DNA of 64,000 nt from Pinus tabuliformis (Eukaryota; Streptophyta; Pinopsida; Pinales; Pinaceae): contig CM062808.1 in assembly GCA_031772625.1 (NCBI GenBank), positions 140,470,605 to 140,534,604 of the forward strand, given 5' to 3'. Position numbers and translations under genes: made by a program. Position 1 is the stretch's first letter. The number at the start of each line of letters is the position of its first letter. Under the pieces are notes generated by a model. That model did not search any database, was not told the origin of the DNA, and saw only the letters and a program-made list of their open reading frames with translations. Below are positions 30,915-42,295 of the stretch, piece after piece.

Positions 30915-31957
30915 TGTTGTGGGGAAAAATGCCTATGCAGGATGATCCTATCCACCTAAGGTGTGATAGTGCCTTAGCAACAAACAGAAATAGCTATTCT
31001 AGTATTCTTCCTTTATGAATTAAGAATGAAGAGAGATGGATGGACTAACCGGTGTCTTCCGTTTGTCCCTCGATCTGGTTTCTCTTCTCTTTGAGAGTTC
31101 CTAGCTACTTGCCTTCTCGCTCGCCCAGCTTCACCAAGTTCCTGCAAGATCACAAGAGGGGAAAACTACACAAAGACATAGATTCATATTCATAACTAGT
31201 TCAGGATTAGAAATAAACTAAACATACTAATGCAATCATACATCAAAGACACATCAACATGTAGGAGAAACTAAAATAGCTTTATTGATGAAATAACAAG
31301 GTTTGGGAGGAGATACAACCAAGAGAGTTCCAATCCAGCATCTACCTCCCAGCAAATGAAATCCTTTCTTCACCTCCCTTCAAAGCATAAAGCACCCAAT
31401 GATTACAATCTCAAACCAACAACAATTCTTTTCAATATCCAAATTCCAGCCTCTGGATCTCATGGAGGAGAGATCCATATATAGATGTTTGGAGAGAGGA
31501 TGAGTCAGCTTGAGATCTGACTAGTGTCCTCTCTCTCTGTCAGTTCTTGCTTCCACTTGGAGACTAAGAGCCTCTTACTCATCACTTAGTCGAACTCAGC
31601 AAGGCAAGTGTCATGGAGGAAGATTCTGGAAGCTTCCACAGTCTTTACACCTCGCACAAAGGACCCTGCCATTTGTCATTTCCCGCTCAATGCACCCTGG
31701 TAGTGCATTTGGGTGCATTGCAACGCACCTGGCTAGTGTACTGGGGTGCTTTGCAACGCAGGTGGCGAGTGGAGCCACTGAAATGATCCTGATTTGACTT
31801 GTTTTTGAGCAGTTTCTGGTGGAGAACTTCTGTGAATTGTTGTGGTTTGCTAGCCTTGTTCCTCTAGGGGTAGGAACAACATGTTTAGGGACTTTGGATC
31901 CCTTGGATTATGGACATTTCATGCTTAGAGCTGTAAGGCACAAAAATGTCTATAACA
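30915..31957 (-). repeat. E6 5' LTR
   Basis: Same termini as the 3' LTR; core promoter CTATATATG at 31476-31484. The 24850-type palindrome is reduced by one G-to-A change here (GTGCATTGC). TSD CCTTC follows at 31958-31962. Confidence 0.9.
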
Positions 31958-31962
31958 CCTTC

Positions 31963-32077
31963 ATGCTTATATCTATCATTAATTGAAGAAGGAAGTAGGG
32001 TATGCTAAGTCTATTTTGAGGTGGTGTATCACCTCCAAACCTCAACTCTTGGAGAAGCCTAAAGTGGTATCCATATA
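31963..32077 (-). pseudogene. E5b 3' ORF, middle fragment between E6 and E7
   Basis: 115 bp of host ORF left between two insertions. The minus strand encodes YGYHFRLLQELRF and, further on, SIPYFLLQLMIDISMK, in frame with 43044-43480 on one side and 24048 downward on the other once each TSD is counted once. Confidence 0.75.
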
Positions 32078-32082
32078 CCACA
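32078..32082. repeat. E7 target-site duplication, left copy
   Basis: CCACA, identical to 43039-43043. Confidence 0.9.
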
Positions 32083-32753
32083 TGTTATCACCTAGATTGA
32101 CCTCAAGTTGAAGGGAGGCAATTCCAGGGTAACCACAAACCAAGCTTAGCCTTGTAGCTAGCCCTACAAGGCCGGGAGAGGGCTCTATCCTTTAGAATCT
32201 CAGTCGAGATGACTGGATCAGGCAAGGATTTTAGGCTAGGTATAGTATCTTGAAAGGCTTTGATTGATTTTGTTGGTGTTTTCTAGATTAGGAGGAGCTG
32301 GGAAATTTGGGCCTGGGAAACTAAGTCAAAATCACAGGGGATTCTATGGGGCAAGGTAGGTATGATCTTCAGCACGTTAAGCTTGATGGGGTGAAATTCT
32401 AGACTAGTGAGAAGCTAAGAAGGGCCTGAGAAAGTCAAGAATCCTTCCTAAGCAGATGAAAAAAACATGAAATACTGGTGTTTTCCCAAGGCAGAGCATT
32501 AAAACCTAATGTATTCCACCTATCTGACTTGGAAACAACCAATCAGAAGCAATTATATGAAATATTCATACATAAATAACATGGGAACATATTAACAGAA
32601 TAAGAAATACATGTTAAAGGCCATACCATAATGATTCCATAAAAATAGTTGCAACTTTATTAGCTTCCTGCCAAAACTAGTACAAAATGATATGTGTTTA
32701 GTATATGAGCATCCAGCTGAATCCAACCCTTGCAAATGAGAAATAAAATACAT

Positions 32754-32764
32754 GATATATACAT
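32754..32764 (-). promoter_or_regulatory. E7 LTR TATA box (left LTR)
   Basis: ATGTATATATC on the minus strand, about 670 bp before the LTR end. The right LTR has a decayed form near 39303-39312. Confidence 0.5.
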
Positions 32765-33509
32765 TTCAATCCCTCATCGTAACCAGTAGGGGTCGAAACC
32801 ATGAGAAGAGGACATGTTTCAACCATTTCCAAACAAGGACCAGGAATCTAGGCAGTCAAACAACTTGCCTCTAAATGAAGGGGAACTGATTCATTACCCT
32901 CAAAACCAATTTCATCTAATGAATATACCATCTACTAGAGTTTATTTATTAAATTTACAAACCATGGCATTAATTACATTAGAAAATTCACCTCCATGAG
33001 AGAGAAAACAAGAAAATGGTCGAAATTTAGCAAAACAGTCATCCTGAGTAAAAATGCCCTATGCATAGCGCCACTGGTCCTAAGCGCAATGCCATTTTGA
33101 GTCCACTTTTGGAGGCCTTCCCATCATCCAAATTGAGTCCAGGATAGCTCATTGGAAAGGTCTTCAAGTCTCGTTTCTTGAGCACCTAGAATTGCTAGAT
33201 TTGGAGCTCATTTGCCCTCTCAAACACTATTTCTCACAAGGTTGCTTCTGTGTGTCCAAAAATTGGCAGAGAGGTCAAATTTTGAGTGTTTTTGGACCTT
33301 TTGGTGGACTAAATCTGCTCCAAAAATTATGAAAATTGGTATGGTGCATTTCCTTGATGTCTTTAATCCAAAATACAAACCATTTGTGCATTGGATGCCC
33401 CTATAAAAAGCGTAGCGCCATCAGCAGATTTTTTGTGTTTTGTATTTCCAAAATTTCAAATGACAAAATTTCTTCAAAAGCTGCCCAAATTTGGCATGAG
33501 TCAACACCA

Positions 33510-35139
33510 TCAACTGCTTTTATGGGCTAGGGAGGCTTCAGCCAACATCTTCAATCTATCTTGCTCCTTTTTGCCTTCCAAAGCTGTCCTTTGCCTAGCC
33601 TTTAATTTTCTAATCCTTATGTTACAAATTTTGTTGCGGGTCATATAATGGTATGCCATGTGTCTGAGCATTTTCTTATCTCCGTTGGCCTTATCAATGA
33701 GCCCTTCTAGATGTATATTGACTCTCTCAAGCCAATTTTACCTATCATTTCCAATCTCCTACTCAATAGGAGTCAATGTGACATAAGCCTTTTTGGCAAT
33801 TTGCATATTTGCTTTGATCATTTCTAGCTCCATGAGGACTTGTTTGTCACTCAACTATTTGTTTTCCTCTTCCAAGTATTTGATGATGAACTTCGCTCTC
33901 TCTAAGTTTTCTGCCAAAGCTTGTATTTGAGCTTCCCTTTCCGGTATGATAATGTCTTTGATGGTTTCTTCATCTTAAGCCTCCAAGTCAATGATAATAA
34001 CTCCATGATGAGTATAGCATTGCTATGGCTCCTCATGCTCAATTAAGTCAAAATATCTTTCCTTCTCATCACCAAGGTTCTCATCCTGCACTTTTTGCTT
34101 GCCTTTGCTAAACTGTTCAACCTGTACCTGTTTTGTCGATGTAGACGAAAAATCCCCTTCCACACCTCATGGAGATAACATTTTCCTATGGATTGATGAA
34201 GAAGGCAAGGCCCCTTCCACATCCCATGGAGCAAACACCTGCCTAACAGATGCAAAAGGTCTCCTTGTGCCTCTCTGATATGTCAAGTACACTGGAACCC
34301 TAGCAGTTTTGGTTTCCTTGACTTCTTCCCTTGTTTCCCCATGGCTAGAAGGCCCACCTTTCTTTTGATGCACTGGTGAAGGGATCTGTGGACCTTTGAA
34401 CATCTCATGAGCAATGAAAGTCTCCCAAGGAATGTTAAGAAGATTGAGATGGTGAAGAACAATGATTTTGATCAAAGAGTAATGATAGATGTTGTTCAAC
34501 TACTGAGGGTATGGCTTCTTCTGCACAAGGTAAGCTATTTTGTCAATGTTTCTAAACAAGAAATATGGGAGATTCATCATCTTTACCCTGGTGAAGTGCA
34601 TGAGGAGTCTGATATGGTAAGCATACAACCGGGAGAATCTACCTTCACAACTGAGATATATGATGATAATCCTCATCAAAGGAACATACCTGTTCTCCAA
34701 AAAATTTAAAGGGTAAAAGCCTCTTCACCTAGCTTCTATACTAAGGTTTGATGTAAGGCTCATAGTAATGCTCATCAAGGTCCTGAGCCTTGTACCATTT
34801 CTCACCAACATTAGGAATTCTAGTGGCCTCTGAAATGATAGCTGGTGATATTGTGAAGGTTACTCTGGCAAGTGTCACCTCATAGTTATGCAAATGAGCC
34901 ACAAAAAGTCTGGCCAACTCATGATGAAACTGAGCTCTTTCCACTAGTTCATAGAATTCAAAACATCCAAGGTGTCTGAAACAAGAGATTGCAAGTGGGA
35001 AAGCTTGCAATTCTCTTAAATTGGTGGGCTCTTCTCTTATGATTTTTCCTCCCTTGTGAGGCTTTCTCTGCCTATGTCTCTCTACAGAACTGTCATTGGC
35101 TGTCTCTTCATCATACTCAAAATCACTTCCTCTGTCCAT
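33510..35139 (-). pseudogene. E7 U3 ORF, left-LTR copy
   Basis: From ATG 35139 (MDRGSDFEYDEE) to TGA 33510. The N-terminal acidic tail is followed by a globular region (LARLFVAHLHNYEVTLARVT, LSCEGRFSRLYAYHIRLLMH, MMNLPYFLFRNIDKIAYLVQ), a Ser/Pro/Lys-rich linker and a coiled coil (ALAENLERAKFIIKYLEEEN) with a long helical tail. Interruptions are TAG at 34500, 33855 and 33759 (all shared with the right-LTR copy), private stops including a TAA, and a frameshift between 34700 and 34741. Shared stops mean the source copy already had them when E7 transposed. Function unknown. Confidence 0.65.
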
Positions 35140-35233
35140 GGTTTCATTGTTTAATTTCACAAAAATTTACAGTGTAGAGAGACCAATATGAATGGAATGA
35201 GGGGTAGGCTCTAGGGTTTATGAGTGACTATAT

Positions 35234-35242
35234 GTATTTATA
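35234..35242 (-). promoter_or_regulatory. TATA box of the E7 U3 ORF, left LTR
   Basis: TATAAATA on the minus strand within CTATAAATACATATAG, 95 bp before the ATG at 35139. Conserved in the other LTR (41798-41805). It suggests that the U3 ORF has its own promoter, separate from the LTR promoter at 32754-32764. Confidence 0.6.
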
Positions 35243-35549
35243 GCTAGGGCACAAATTATGAGAATGAAAGGAGGGTTTATGGGGATGAAAAACAAGTGAT
35301 GAGAAACAGGTGAGGATGGAGGAGATGATATGTGGAAGGCTGTAGCTATGAAGCTACATAGTGAAATAAACCAAATGATTTAGGGTTTATGGTGAGAATT
35401 AGGGTTTTATGTAATGAGTGGAAACTTATGAAAATCTTAACATGTGCAAACCAAATTGGAGGGAGAGGAGTGATACTTACTTGCCAAGTGTGGAATTGGA
35501 GGAAATTTGGCGTAAATATGAAGTTGGGAGCGTTTTTTGGGTTGGCTAG

Positions 35550-35725
35550 CCTAAGCGCAGTGCCACTACCTAGGTGCGCAGCACCACCCTCTAAGCGCAA
35601 CACCCGTTATATTTTGAACTGAGAAAATGGCCCCTATGTGCAGCGCCCTCCTCCCTAAGCATAGCGCCGAGCCAAAAACTTCAAAAGCACAACGCTTTTC
35701 TCTCTATGCAGAGCGCCTGACTTCC
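35550..35725. repeat. Array of degenerate CTAAGCGCAGYGCC words, left LTR
   Basis: At least six imperfect copies of a 12-14 bp GC-rich word (for example CTAAGCGCAGTGCC, CTAAGCGCAACACC, CTATGCAGAGCGCC) in an AT-rich LTR, about 400-590 bp upstream of the U3 ORF. Isolated copies also occur at 33062-33092 and 33408. The array is conserved in the right LTR (42113-42295). Confidence 0.6.
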
Positions 35726-36463
35726 TTGCTCACAAAAACTTGCTCATTTGATGTTTTTCTCTCGTTTGGCTTTTGCAAACATGGAAAATTGATTTCGAAA
35801 TTAGGATGGGAGGGTTTTATATGAACTCCATTTGATTTTTTCTTTTGAAAAACCCACTTTTCTAATGTCTATTTGTCTTTTTTAATACTCTGTTTTTCAT
35901 GCTTGTTTTCTTTTGCTCTTGCAAGGTCGATTGGTGCTACGGATGACTTGATTTTTGCAGTGGCAGGTGCTTAGAAACATCACAAGATGCTTAGGAGCAG
36001 TTGGGAACCAATATTACATATGAAAAAATAAAATTACAACATAAATGAAGATAAAAACAAAATACTTTGTTTTCACCTCAAAGCATGTTTTGAGGTGAGA
36101 ACTAAATTAGGCTTTCAAAATGATAAATTATGGATTTACCAATCATTATTGGCCTCATCATGTCCTTGATGATCATTATTGGCATGTAATTATTGGATTT
36201 GACCATGGTGGGACCCTAAAACCTAATAAGACCAAACCTTAAGACCTAATCAAATAAATTGCAAAGTGAACATGAGCCATGACTGAAATATATGAAAGAG
36301 GATCAGCAAGTACAGATCATGAGGGAAAAATTTGAAGAAAACCCTACCATCAGTGAATTCATGACCTAATGGAATGCAAACTCATCAGCATGGACTCCTA
36401 CTATGAAATGCAAAAGAGCAGATTTTGATCACTGATGGCAGTGTGAAGACATTGACACTAACA

Positions 36464-37859
36464 TTGGCTCCAATGGGGATGGTAGCTCCTTGGAGGTGCC
36501 AAGAACACCGTAGACCTAGTAGCCTTATCCATTGGGCAATGGGGTCAAAACACTTCAAAGACTAAAAATTGACACAATGAAAGATGAGACTGACTCATGA
36601 CTCAAACTGACTCTGAAACTGATTGAACCATGCTCACTTTTGTGAGATTATTAATAACACCCTACTCTAAGTGATCCATTCCTCACCTGATCAAATGAAA
36701 TGAAACAACCAATGAAATGAAGTAAGCATTCTAGTTTCTGTTTGAATTCTCCGCAAGTGTTTGTTTATAAGCAAGAATAAAGAACTACTGAAATGCAACT
36801 CCCATGAAAACTTGTAAACAGATCCAAATTTTCCCAGATTGAATAATATTGATGGTCTATCTAACTCCAAAAATACTTCATAAGGATCTTGAAATTCATA
36901 TGCACTAGGACTTAGCTCATCCAATGGATTACTTTACTTCTCCTCATACCATGAATGTAAACTTTCATCTAAGATTTGTGATGAGACTCTTGCTGAAAAT
37001 GACAAAGAAATGGACTATTGGATCAAGTTTGTATCAATACTTTTACAAGTTCAAAGTTAGCTAATAGAGAAGGACTTCGACTGTAGACATCATCCAACAC
37101 ATCAGCTACTGGATTGTGAAAAACTTGAAAAGACCGTTGCAACCAATTTTCTATTGGTTCCAATGAGATTACACAATTTTCTACAGGCTGCTCATTTGAA
37201 GATATACTATGCAAAATTCCTTTCAAAAATTGAAATGATTCAAAACATAATGGTACATAATCATCTTGCATCATTTGGTCATATGTTCCAGCTTCCAAGT
37301 CTTCATCTACAACTTGACAATCAATGGCATTTGAAGGCTGCAAAACTAGATATGAGAAGTATTGAAAAAGGATTTCATTGCCCTCAAGATAGTCCAGATC
37401 AAAACTTGTCGACAGTTGATTTCTGATTGCATGAAAGTTGTCTCTGATGAACTAAAACGAAGAAAAACAAAAAGGCAAAGATCCTTCACTTACTTCAACA
37501 TTTGCTACACTTTCCTCCTCACTTCCATAGCTAATATGCAACGGCAAATCACTGTATTCGAGCTGCTGAAACTGAACTTCCTCCTTGCACAAACCAGCTA
37601 TTGATTTGTCTACAATACTAGCTTCTGTTTGGAGAACATAATCATCATCATACTAATCAAACTTAGGGAAATCATTAGTATAAAACACATCATCAAGCAT
37701 ACATGTCATATCAACAGATCTCTCTTCTCCAAGATGTTCTATAAAACAATCATTATTAGGTCTATGACAACTGGGAAAAGAAAGAAAATGTTTTGGATCA
37801 GCCACTTGTTCTTCTTCAATCAACGAGCCATGGTCTTGAACATCATACTCATTCCTTGT
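36464..37859 (-). pseudogene. E7 acidic spacer region after gag
   Basis: The minus strand carries decayed frames rich in Asp, Glu, Tyr and Phe (for example YDDDYVLQTEASIVDKS and VVDEDLEAGTYDQMMQDDYV), with several stops. I do not recognise a domain. It occupies the place where a gag-pol spacer would be. Only a weak purine-rich stretch (GGAGCCAA) adjoins the 3' LTR; there is no clear polypurine tract. Confidence 0.4.
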
Positions 37860-38660
37860 GGTGATATTTTGCATCATCTCTTCCGTGTGCTTACCAAAAT
37901 GTTGAGCTTTACCTCTAAAGATGTCGATTCCTCTAGATCTATGTTCTTCATCTCTTCTTCCTTCAACGTTTTCCTTCTGATTAGAAAATTAGCCTCTACA
38001 TCTACTGCGCTATTTTGCATCTCTTCAAGTGTTGCAAGGTTCCATTCCCTAAGCTGGAACTCCATTTCTGGATCAAAGGCTTATGGGTACTGGAAGAGAG
38101 TGGATCCAGGAGGAGGCCTTATATTAGTAGGCATTGAAAAATAGACTTGGTTAAACCTAGTAGAAAATTGTTGTATTGTCTCGCCTGGCTGTCGTTTCAG
38201 CTAGTTAGACTCTTCTAGAATCAAGAAAGGGTTCTGTTTGACCACCCACTTGTCGAGGAAAACTTTGACGAACTATTGGAAATCTGAGATGCTCACATTA
38301 GGCAGGGTTTTGAACCAACTCTTGACTTTGCCTTACAAAGAAAGAGCAAAAAGCCTAATACTGACATCCTTTTCATCAACTTCAAAAAGGTCAAGAAAAG
38401 ACTCAAAATTTAGTACATGTCTCTCAGCAGTGATGTTGTCACAGTCACCATCAAATCTTGGTAGATATAGGTAATGATTTTTAGGGAAAGCATGGGATAT
38501 AGGAGGTAAAATCAGAGGCTTGTATCTATCTAGAATTTTACAAGGTATAGGAATATGTACAGAAGGTATAGAATCAGTCTTGGTCTCTTGAGGCTCATCA
38601 GTTTTAAGATAGTCATAATAGGATTCAGAAGAAAGGTCTTGATCAAGATCAAAGGCACGC
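37860..38660 (-). pseudogene. E7 Gag, decayed
   Basis: The minus strand reads as a gypsy-type capsid: ERHVLNFESFLDLFEVDEKD, VKSWFKTLP, FSTRFNQVYFSMP and EFQLREWNLATLEEMQNSAV, the last closely matching the E1 gag block YQLRERAPATLADMQNIVVS. At least four in-frame stops are present (mostly TAG). The N-terminus is fused directly to the truncated LTR at 38660/38661, with PBS and leader missing. Homology to E1 Gag supports a common Tat-like origin. Confidence 0.75.
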
Positions 38661-40076
38661 GATTGACCTTAGGATGAAGGGAGGAAATTCCAAGGTAACC
38701 AAAAACCAAGCTTAGCCTTGTAGCTAGCCCTACAAGGCCGAGAGAAGGTTCTCTCCTTTATAATATCAGTTGAGATGACTGGATCAGGTAAGGATTCTAT
38801 ACTAGGTATAGTAGCTCAAAAATTTTTGATTGATTTTGTTGGTGTTTGCCAGATCAAGAGGAGCTGGGAAACTAAGTCAAAATCGCAGGGGATTCTATGG
38901 GGAAAGGTAGGTATGATCTTCAGCACCTTAAGTTTGATGGGATGAAAGGCTAGACTAGTGAGGAGCTAAGAAGGACCTGAGCAAGTCAAGAATCCTTCCT
39001 AAACAGATGAAAAAAACATGAAATACTGGTGTTTTCCCAAGGCAGAGCATTAAAACCTAATGTATTCCACCTATCTGACTTGAAAACAACCAATAAGAAG
39101 CAATTATATGAAAGAGGCATACATAAATAACATGAGAACATATTAACAGAAGAAGCAACACATGCTAAAGGCCATACCACAGGGATCCCATAAACATAGC
39201 TACAACTTTATTAGTTTCCTGCTAAAACTTTTACAAAATGATTTGTGTTCAGTATATGAGCATCCAGTTGAATCCAACCCTTGTAAATGAGAAAGAAAAT
39301 ACATGATATAGACATTGTAATCCGTCATCCTAACCATCAAGGGTTGAAACCATGAGAAGAGGAGATGTTTCAACCATATCCAAACAAGGACTAGGAATCT
39401 AGACAGTTAAACAACTTGCCTCTAAAAGAAGGGGAACTAATTCATTACCCTCAAAACCACTTTCATCTAATGAATCTACCATCTACTAGAGTTCTATTAT
39501 TAAATTTACAAACCATGGCATTAATTACATCAGCAAATTCAGCTCCATGAGAGAGAAAACAAGAAAATGGTTGAAATTTAGCAAAACAATCATCTTGAGT
39601 AAAAATGCCCTACGTGTTGTGCCACTGTTCCTAAGCGCAGCACCACTTTGAGTCCACTTTTGGAGGCCTTCCCATCATCGAAATTGATCCCAGAATAGCT
39701 CATTAGAAAAGTCTTCAAGACTAGTTTCTAAAACACCTAGAATTTCAAGATGTTGAGCTCAATTTCCCTCTCAAAAACCATTTCTCGCAAGGCTTCTTCT
39801 ATGTGTCCAAAAACGGGGAGAGAGGTCAAATTTTGAGTGTTTTTGGACCTTTTGGTGGACTAAATCTACTCCAAAATTCTGAAAATTGGTAGGGTACATG
39901 TCCTTGATTTCCTTAATCCAAAAATTGAAACCATTTGTGCATTGGATGCCCCTAGAAAAAGTGCAGAGCCGGTGGCACTGCGCTTCTTGGTAGATTTTCT
40001 ATGTTTTGTATTTCCAAAATTTCAAAATGACAAAATTTCTTCAAAAGATGCCCAAATTTGGCATGAGACACCACCA

Positions 40077-41702
40077 TCAACTACTTTGATGGGCTAGGGA
40101 GGCTTTAGCCAACATCTTCAATCTATCTTGCTCCTTTTTTCCTTCCAAAGCTCTCCTTAGCCTAGCCTTTAACTTTCTAATCCTTATGTTACAAATTTTG
40201 TTGCAGGTCATATAATGGTATGCCATGTGTCTGAGAATTTTCTTATCCCTGTTGGCCTTCTCAATGAGCCCTTCTAGATGTATGTTGATTCTCTCAAGCC
40301 AATTTTCCCTATCATTTTCAATCTCCTACTCAATAGGAGTCAATGTGACATGAGCCTTTTTGGCAATTTGCCTATTTGCTTTGATCATTTCTAGCTCCAT
40401 GAGGACTTGTTTGTCACTCAACTATTTGTTTTCCTCTTCCAAGTATTTGATGATGAACTTTGCTCTCTCTAAGTTGTCTGCCAAAGCTTTTATTTGAGCT
40501 TCCATTTCCTGTATGATGATGTCTTTGATGGTTTCTTCATCTTGAGCTTCCAAGTCAATGATATTAACTCCATGATGAGTATAGCATTGATGTAGCTCCT
40601 CATGCTCAATTAAGTCAAAATTTCTTTCCTCCTCATCACCAAGGTTCTCCTCCTGCACTTTTTTCTTGCCTTTTATTAGTTGTTCAACCTGTACCTGTTT
40701 TGTCGATGTAGAAGGCAAAGCCCCTTCCACACCTCGTGGAGATAACATTTTCCTGTGGACTGATGAAGAAGACAAGGTCCCTTCCACATCCCATGGAGAA
40801 AACACTTGCTTAGTAGCTGCAAAAGGTATCCTTGTACCTCTCTGATATGTCAAGTACACTGGCACCTCAGCAGTTTTGGTTTCCTTGACCTCTTCCCTTG
40901 TTTCCCCATGGCTAGAAGGCCCACCTTTTTCTTGATGCACTGGTGAAGGGATCTATGGACCTCTGAACATCTCATGAGCAATGAAAGTTTCCCAAGGAAT
41001 TTTAAGAAGACTGAGATGGTGAAGAAAAATGATTTTGTTCAAAGAGTAATGATAACTGTTGTTCAACTACTGAGGGTATGGCTTCTTCTACACAAGGTAA
41101 GCTATTTTTTCAATGTTTCTAAACACGAAATATGGGAGATTCATCATCTTTACCTTGGTGAAGTGCATTAGGAGTATGATATGGTAAGGATACAAGCGGG
41201 AGAATCTGTCTTCACAAGTGAAATATTTGATGATAATTCTCATCAAAGGAACATACCTATTCTCGAAAAATTTAAAGGGGAAAAACCTCTTCACCTGGTT
41301 TCTGTACTGAGGCTTGATGTAAGGCTCATAGTAATGCTCATCAGGGTCCTGAGTGTTGTACCATTTCTCACCAACATTAGGAATTCTAGTGGCCTCTAAA
41401 ATGACAGCTGGTGATATTGTGAAGGTTACTTTGGCAAGTGTCACCTCATAGTTATGCAAATGAGCCACAAAAAGTCTAGCCAACTCATGATGAAACTGAG
41501 CTCTTTCCAGTAGTTCACAAAATTCAAAACATCCAAGTTGTCTAAAACAAGAGACTGCAAGTGGGAAAGCTTGAAATTCTCTTAAACTGGTGTGATCTTC
41601 TCTTATGATTTTTCCTCCCTTGTGAGGCTTTCTCTACCTATGTCTCTCTACATAACTGTCACTGGATGTCTCTTCATCATACTCAAAATCACTTCCATCC
41701 AT
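40077..41702 (-). pseudogene. E7 U3 ORF, right-LTR copy
   Basis: 542 codons in a single frame from ATG 41702 (MDGSDFEYDEETSSD) to TGA 40077, broken by stops but with no frameshift. TAG at 41067, 40422 and 40326 are shared with the left copy. Private TAG codons (for example in the HR-stop-RKPHKGG context near 41637, at 41088, and before IPSPVHQEK near 40952) stand where the left copy has CAG. The longest uninterrupted part (40425-40940) holds the linker and coiled coil (EAQIKALADNLERAKFIIKY). Globular blocks FTCEDRFSRLYPYHIILLMH and MMNLPYFVFRNIEKIAYLV match the left copy. Confidence 0.65.
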
Positions 41703-41797
41703 GGTTTCACTGTTTAATTTCACAAAAAATTATAGTGTAGAGAGACCAATATGAATGGAATGAGGGGTAGGCTCTAGGGTTTATGAGTGAATATATG

Positions 41798-41805
41798 TAT
41801 TTATA
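41798..41805 (-). promoter_or_regulatory. TATA box of the E7 U3 ORF, right LTR
   Basis: TATAAATA on the minus strand, 96 bp before ATG 41702. Same context as in the left LTR. Confidence 0.6.
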
Positions 41806-42112
41806 GCTAGGGCACAAATTATGAGAATGAAAGGAGGGTTTATGGGGATGAAAAAAAAGTGATGAGAAATAGGTGAGGATGGAGGAGATGATATGTGGAA
41901 GGCTATAGCTATGAAGCTACGTAGTGAAATAAACTAAATGATTTAGGGTTTATGGTGAGAATTTGGGTTTTATGTAATGAGAAGAGACTTATGAAAATAT
42001 TAACATGTGTAAACCAAATTTGAGGGAGAGGAGTGATACTTACTTTCCAAGTGTGGAATTGGAGGAAATTTGGCGTAAATATGAAGTTGGGAGCATTTTT
42101 TCGGGTTCACTG

Positions 42113-42295
42113 GCCTAAGCGCAGTGCCACTACCTAGGTGCACAGTGCCACCCTCTAAGCACAGTGCCCATTTGAACTGAGCAAATAGCCCCTATGTGTA
42201 GTGCTTGGCTCTAAGCGCAGTGCCCTCCTCCCTAAGTGCAGCGTTGGGCCAAAAACTTCAGAAGCGCAGTGCTTTTGTCTCTGAGTGCAGCACCT
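42113..42295. repeat. Array of degenerate CTAAGCGCAGYGCC words, right LTR
   Basis: Seven or more imperfect copies (CTAAGCGCAGTGCC at 42115 and again near 42211, CTAAGCACAGTGCC near 42155, CTAAGTGCAGCG near 42232, and others). The order matches the left-LTR array, with many C-to-T/G-to-A differences. Confidence 0.6.

Larger units (their letters stand above)
24054..31957 (-). mobile_element. E6: complete non-autonomous LTR retrotransposon, 7.9 kb
   Basis: Two LTRs (1042 and 1043 bp) with about 25 differences by eye (97-98% identity), a 5-bp TSD (CCTTC), PBS (30894-30911) and polypurine tract (25096-25108). The only coding frame is a zinc-knuckle/protease-like protein (27614-29182). There is no reverse transcriptase, RNase H or integrase, so mobilisation must have been in trans. 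The PBS is nearly identical to that of E1, so a Tat-like helper is plausible. It is inserted into the E5b 3' ORF. By LTR similarity it is the youngest element in the window. Confidence 0.9.
32083..36463 (-). repeat. E7 3' LTR (left)
   Basis: Minus strand TGTTAGTGTC (36463) to GTGATAACA (32083). LTR core promoter TATATAT at 32754-32764. Holds the U3 ORF 33510-35139, its TATA box at 35234-35242, and a degenerate GC-rich motif array at 35550-35725. Most of 35250-36463 and 32083-33500 is AT-rich without supported genes. Confidence 0.85.

Noticed and set aside
35346-35824. Short frames on both strands in the E7 LTR array region
   Set aside because: They arise from the GC-rich word array; not conserved as frames in the other LTR.
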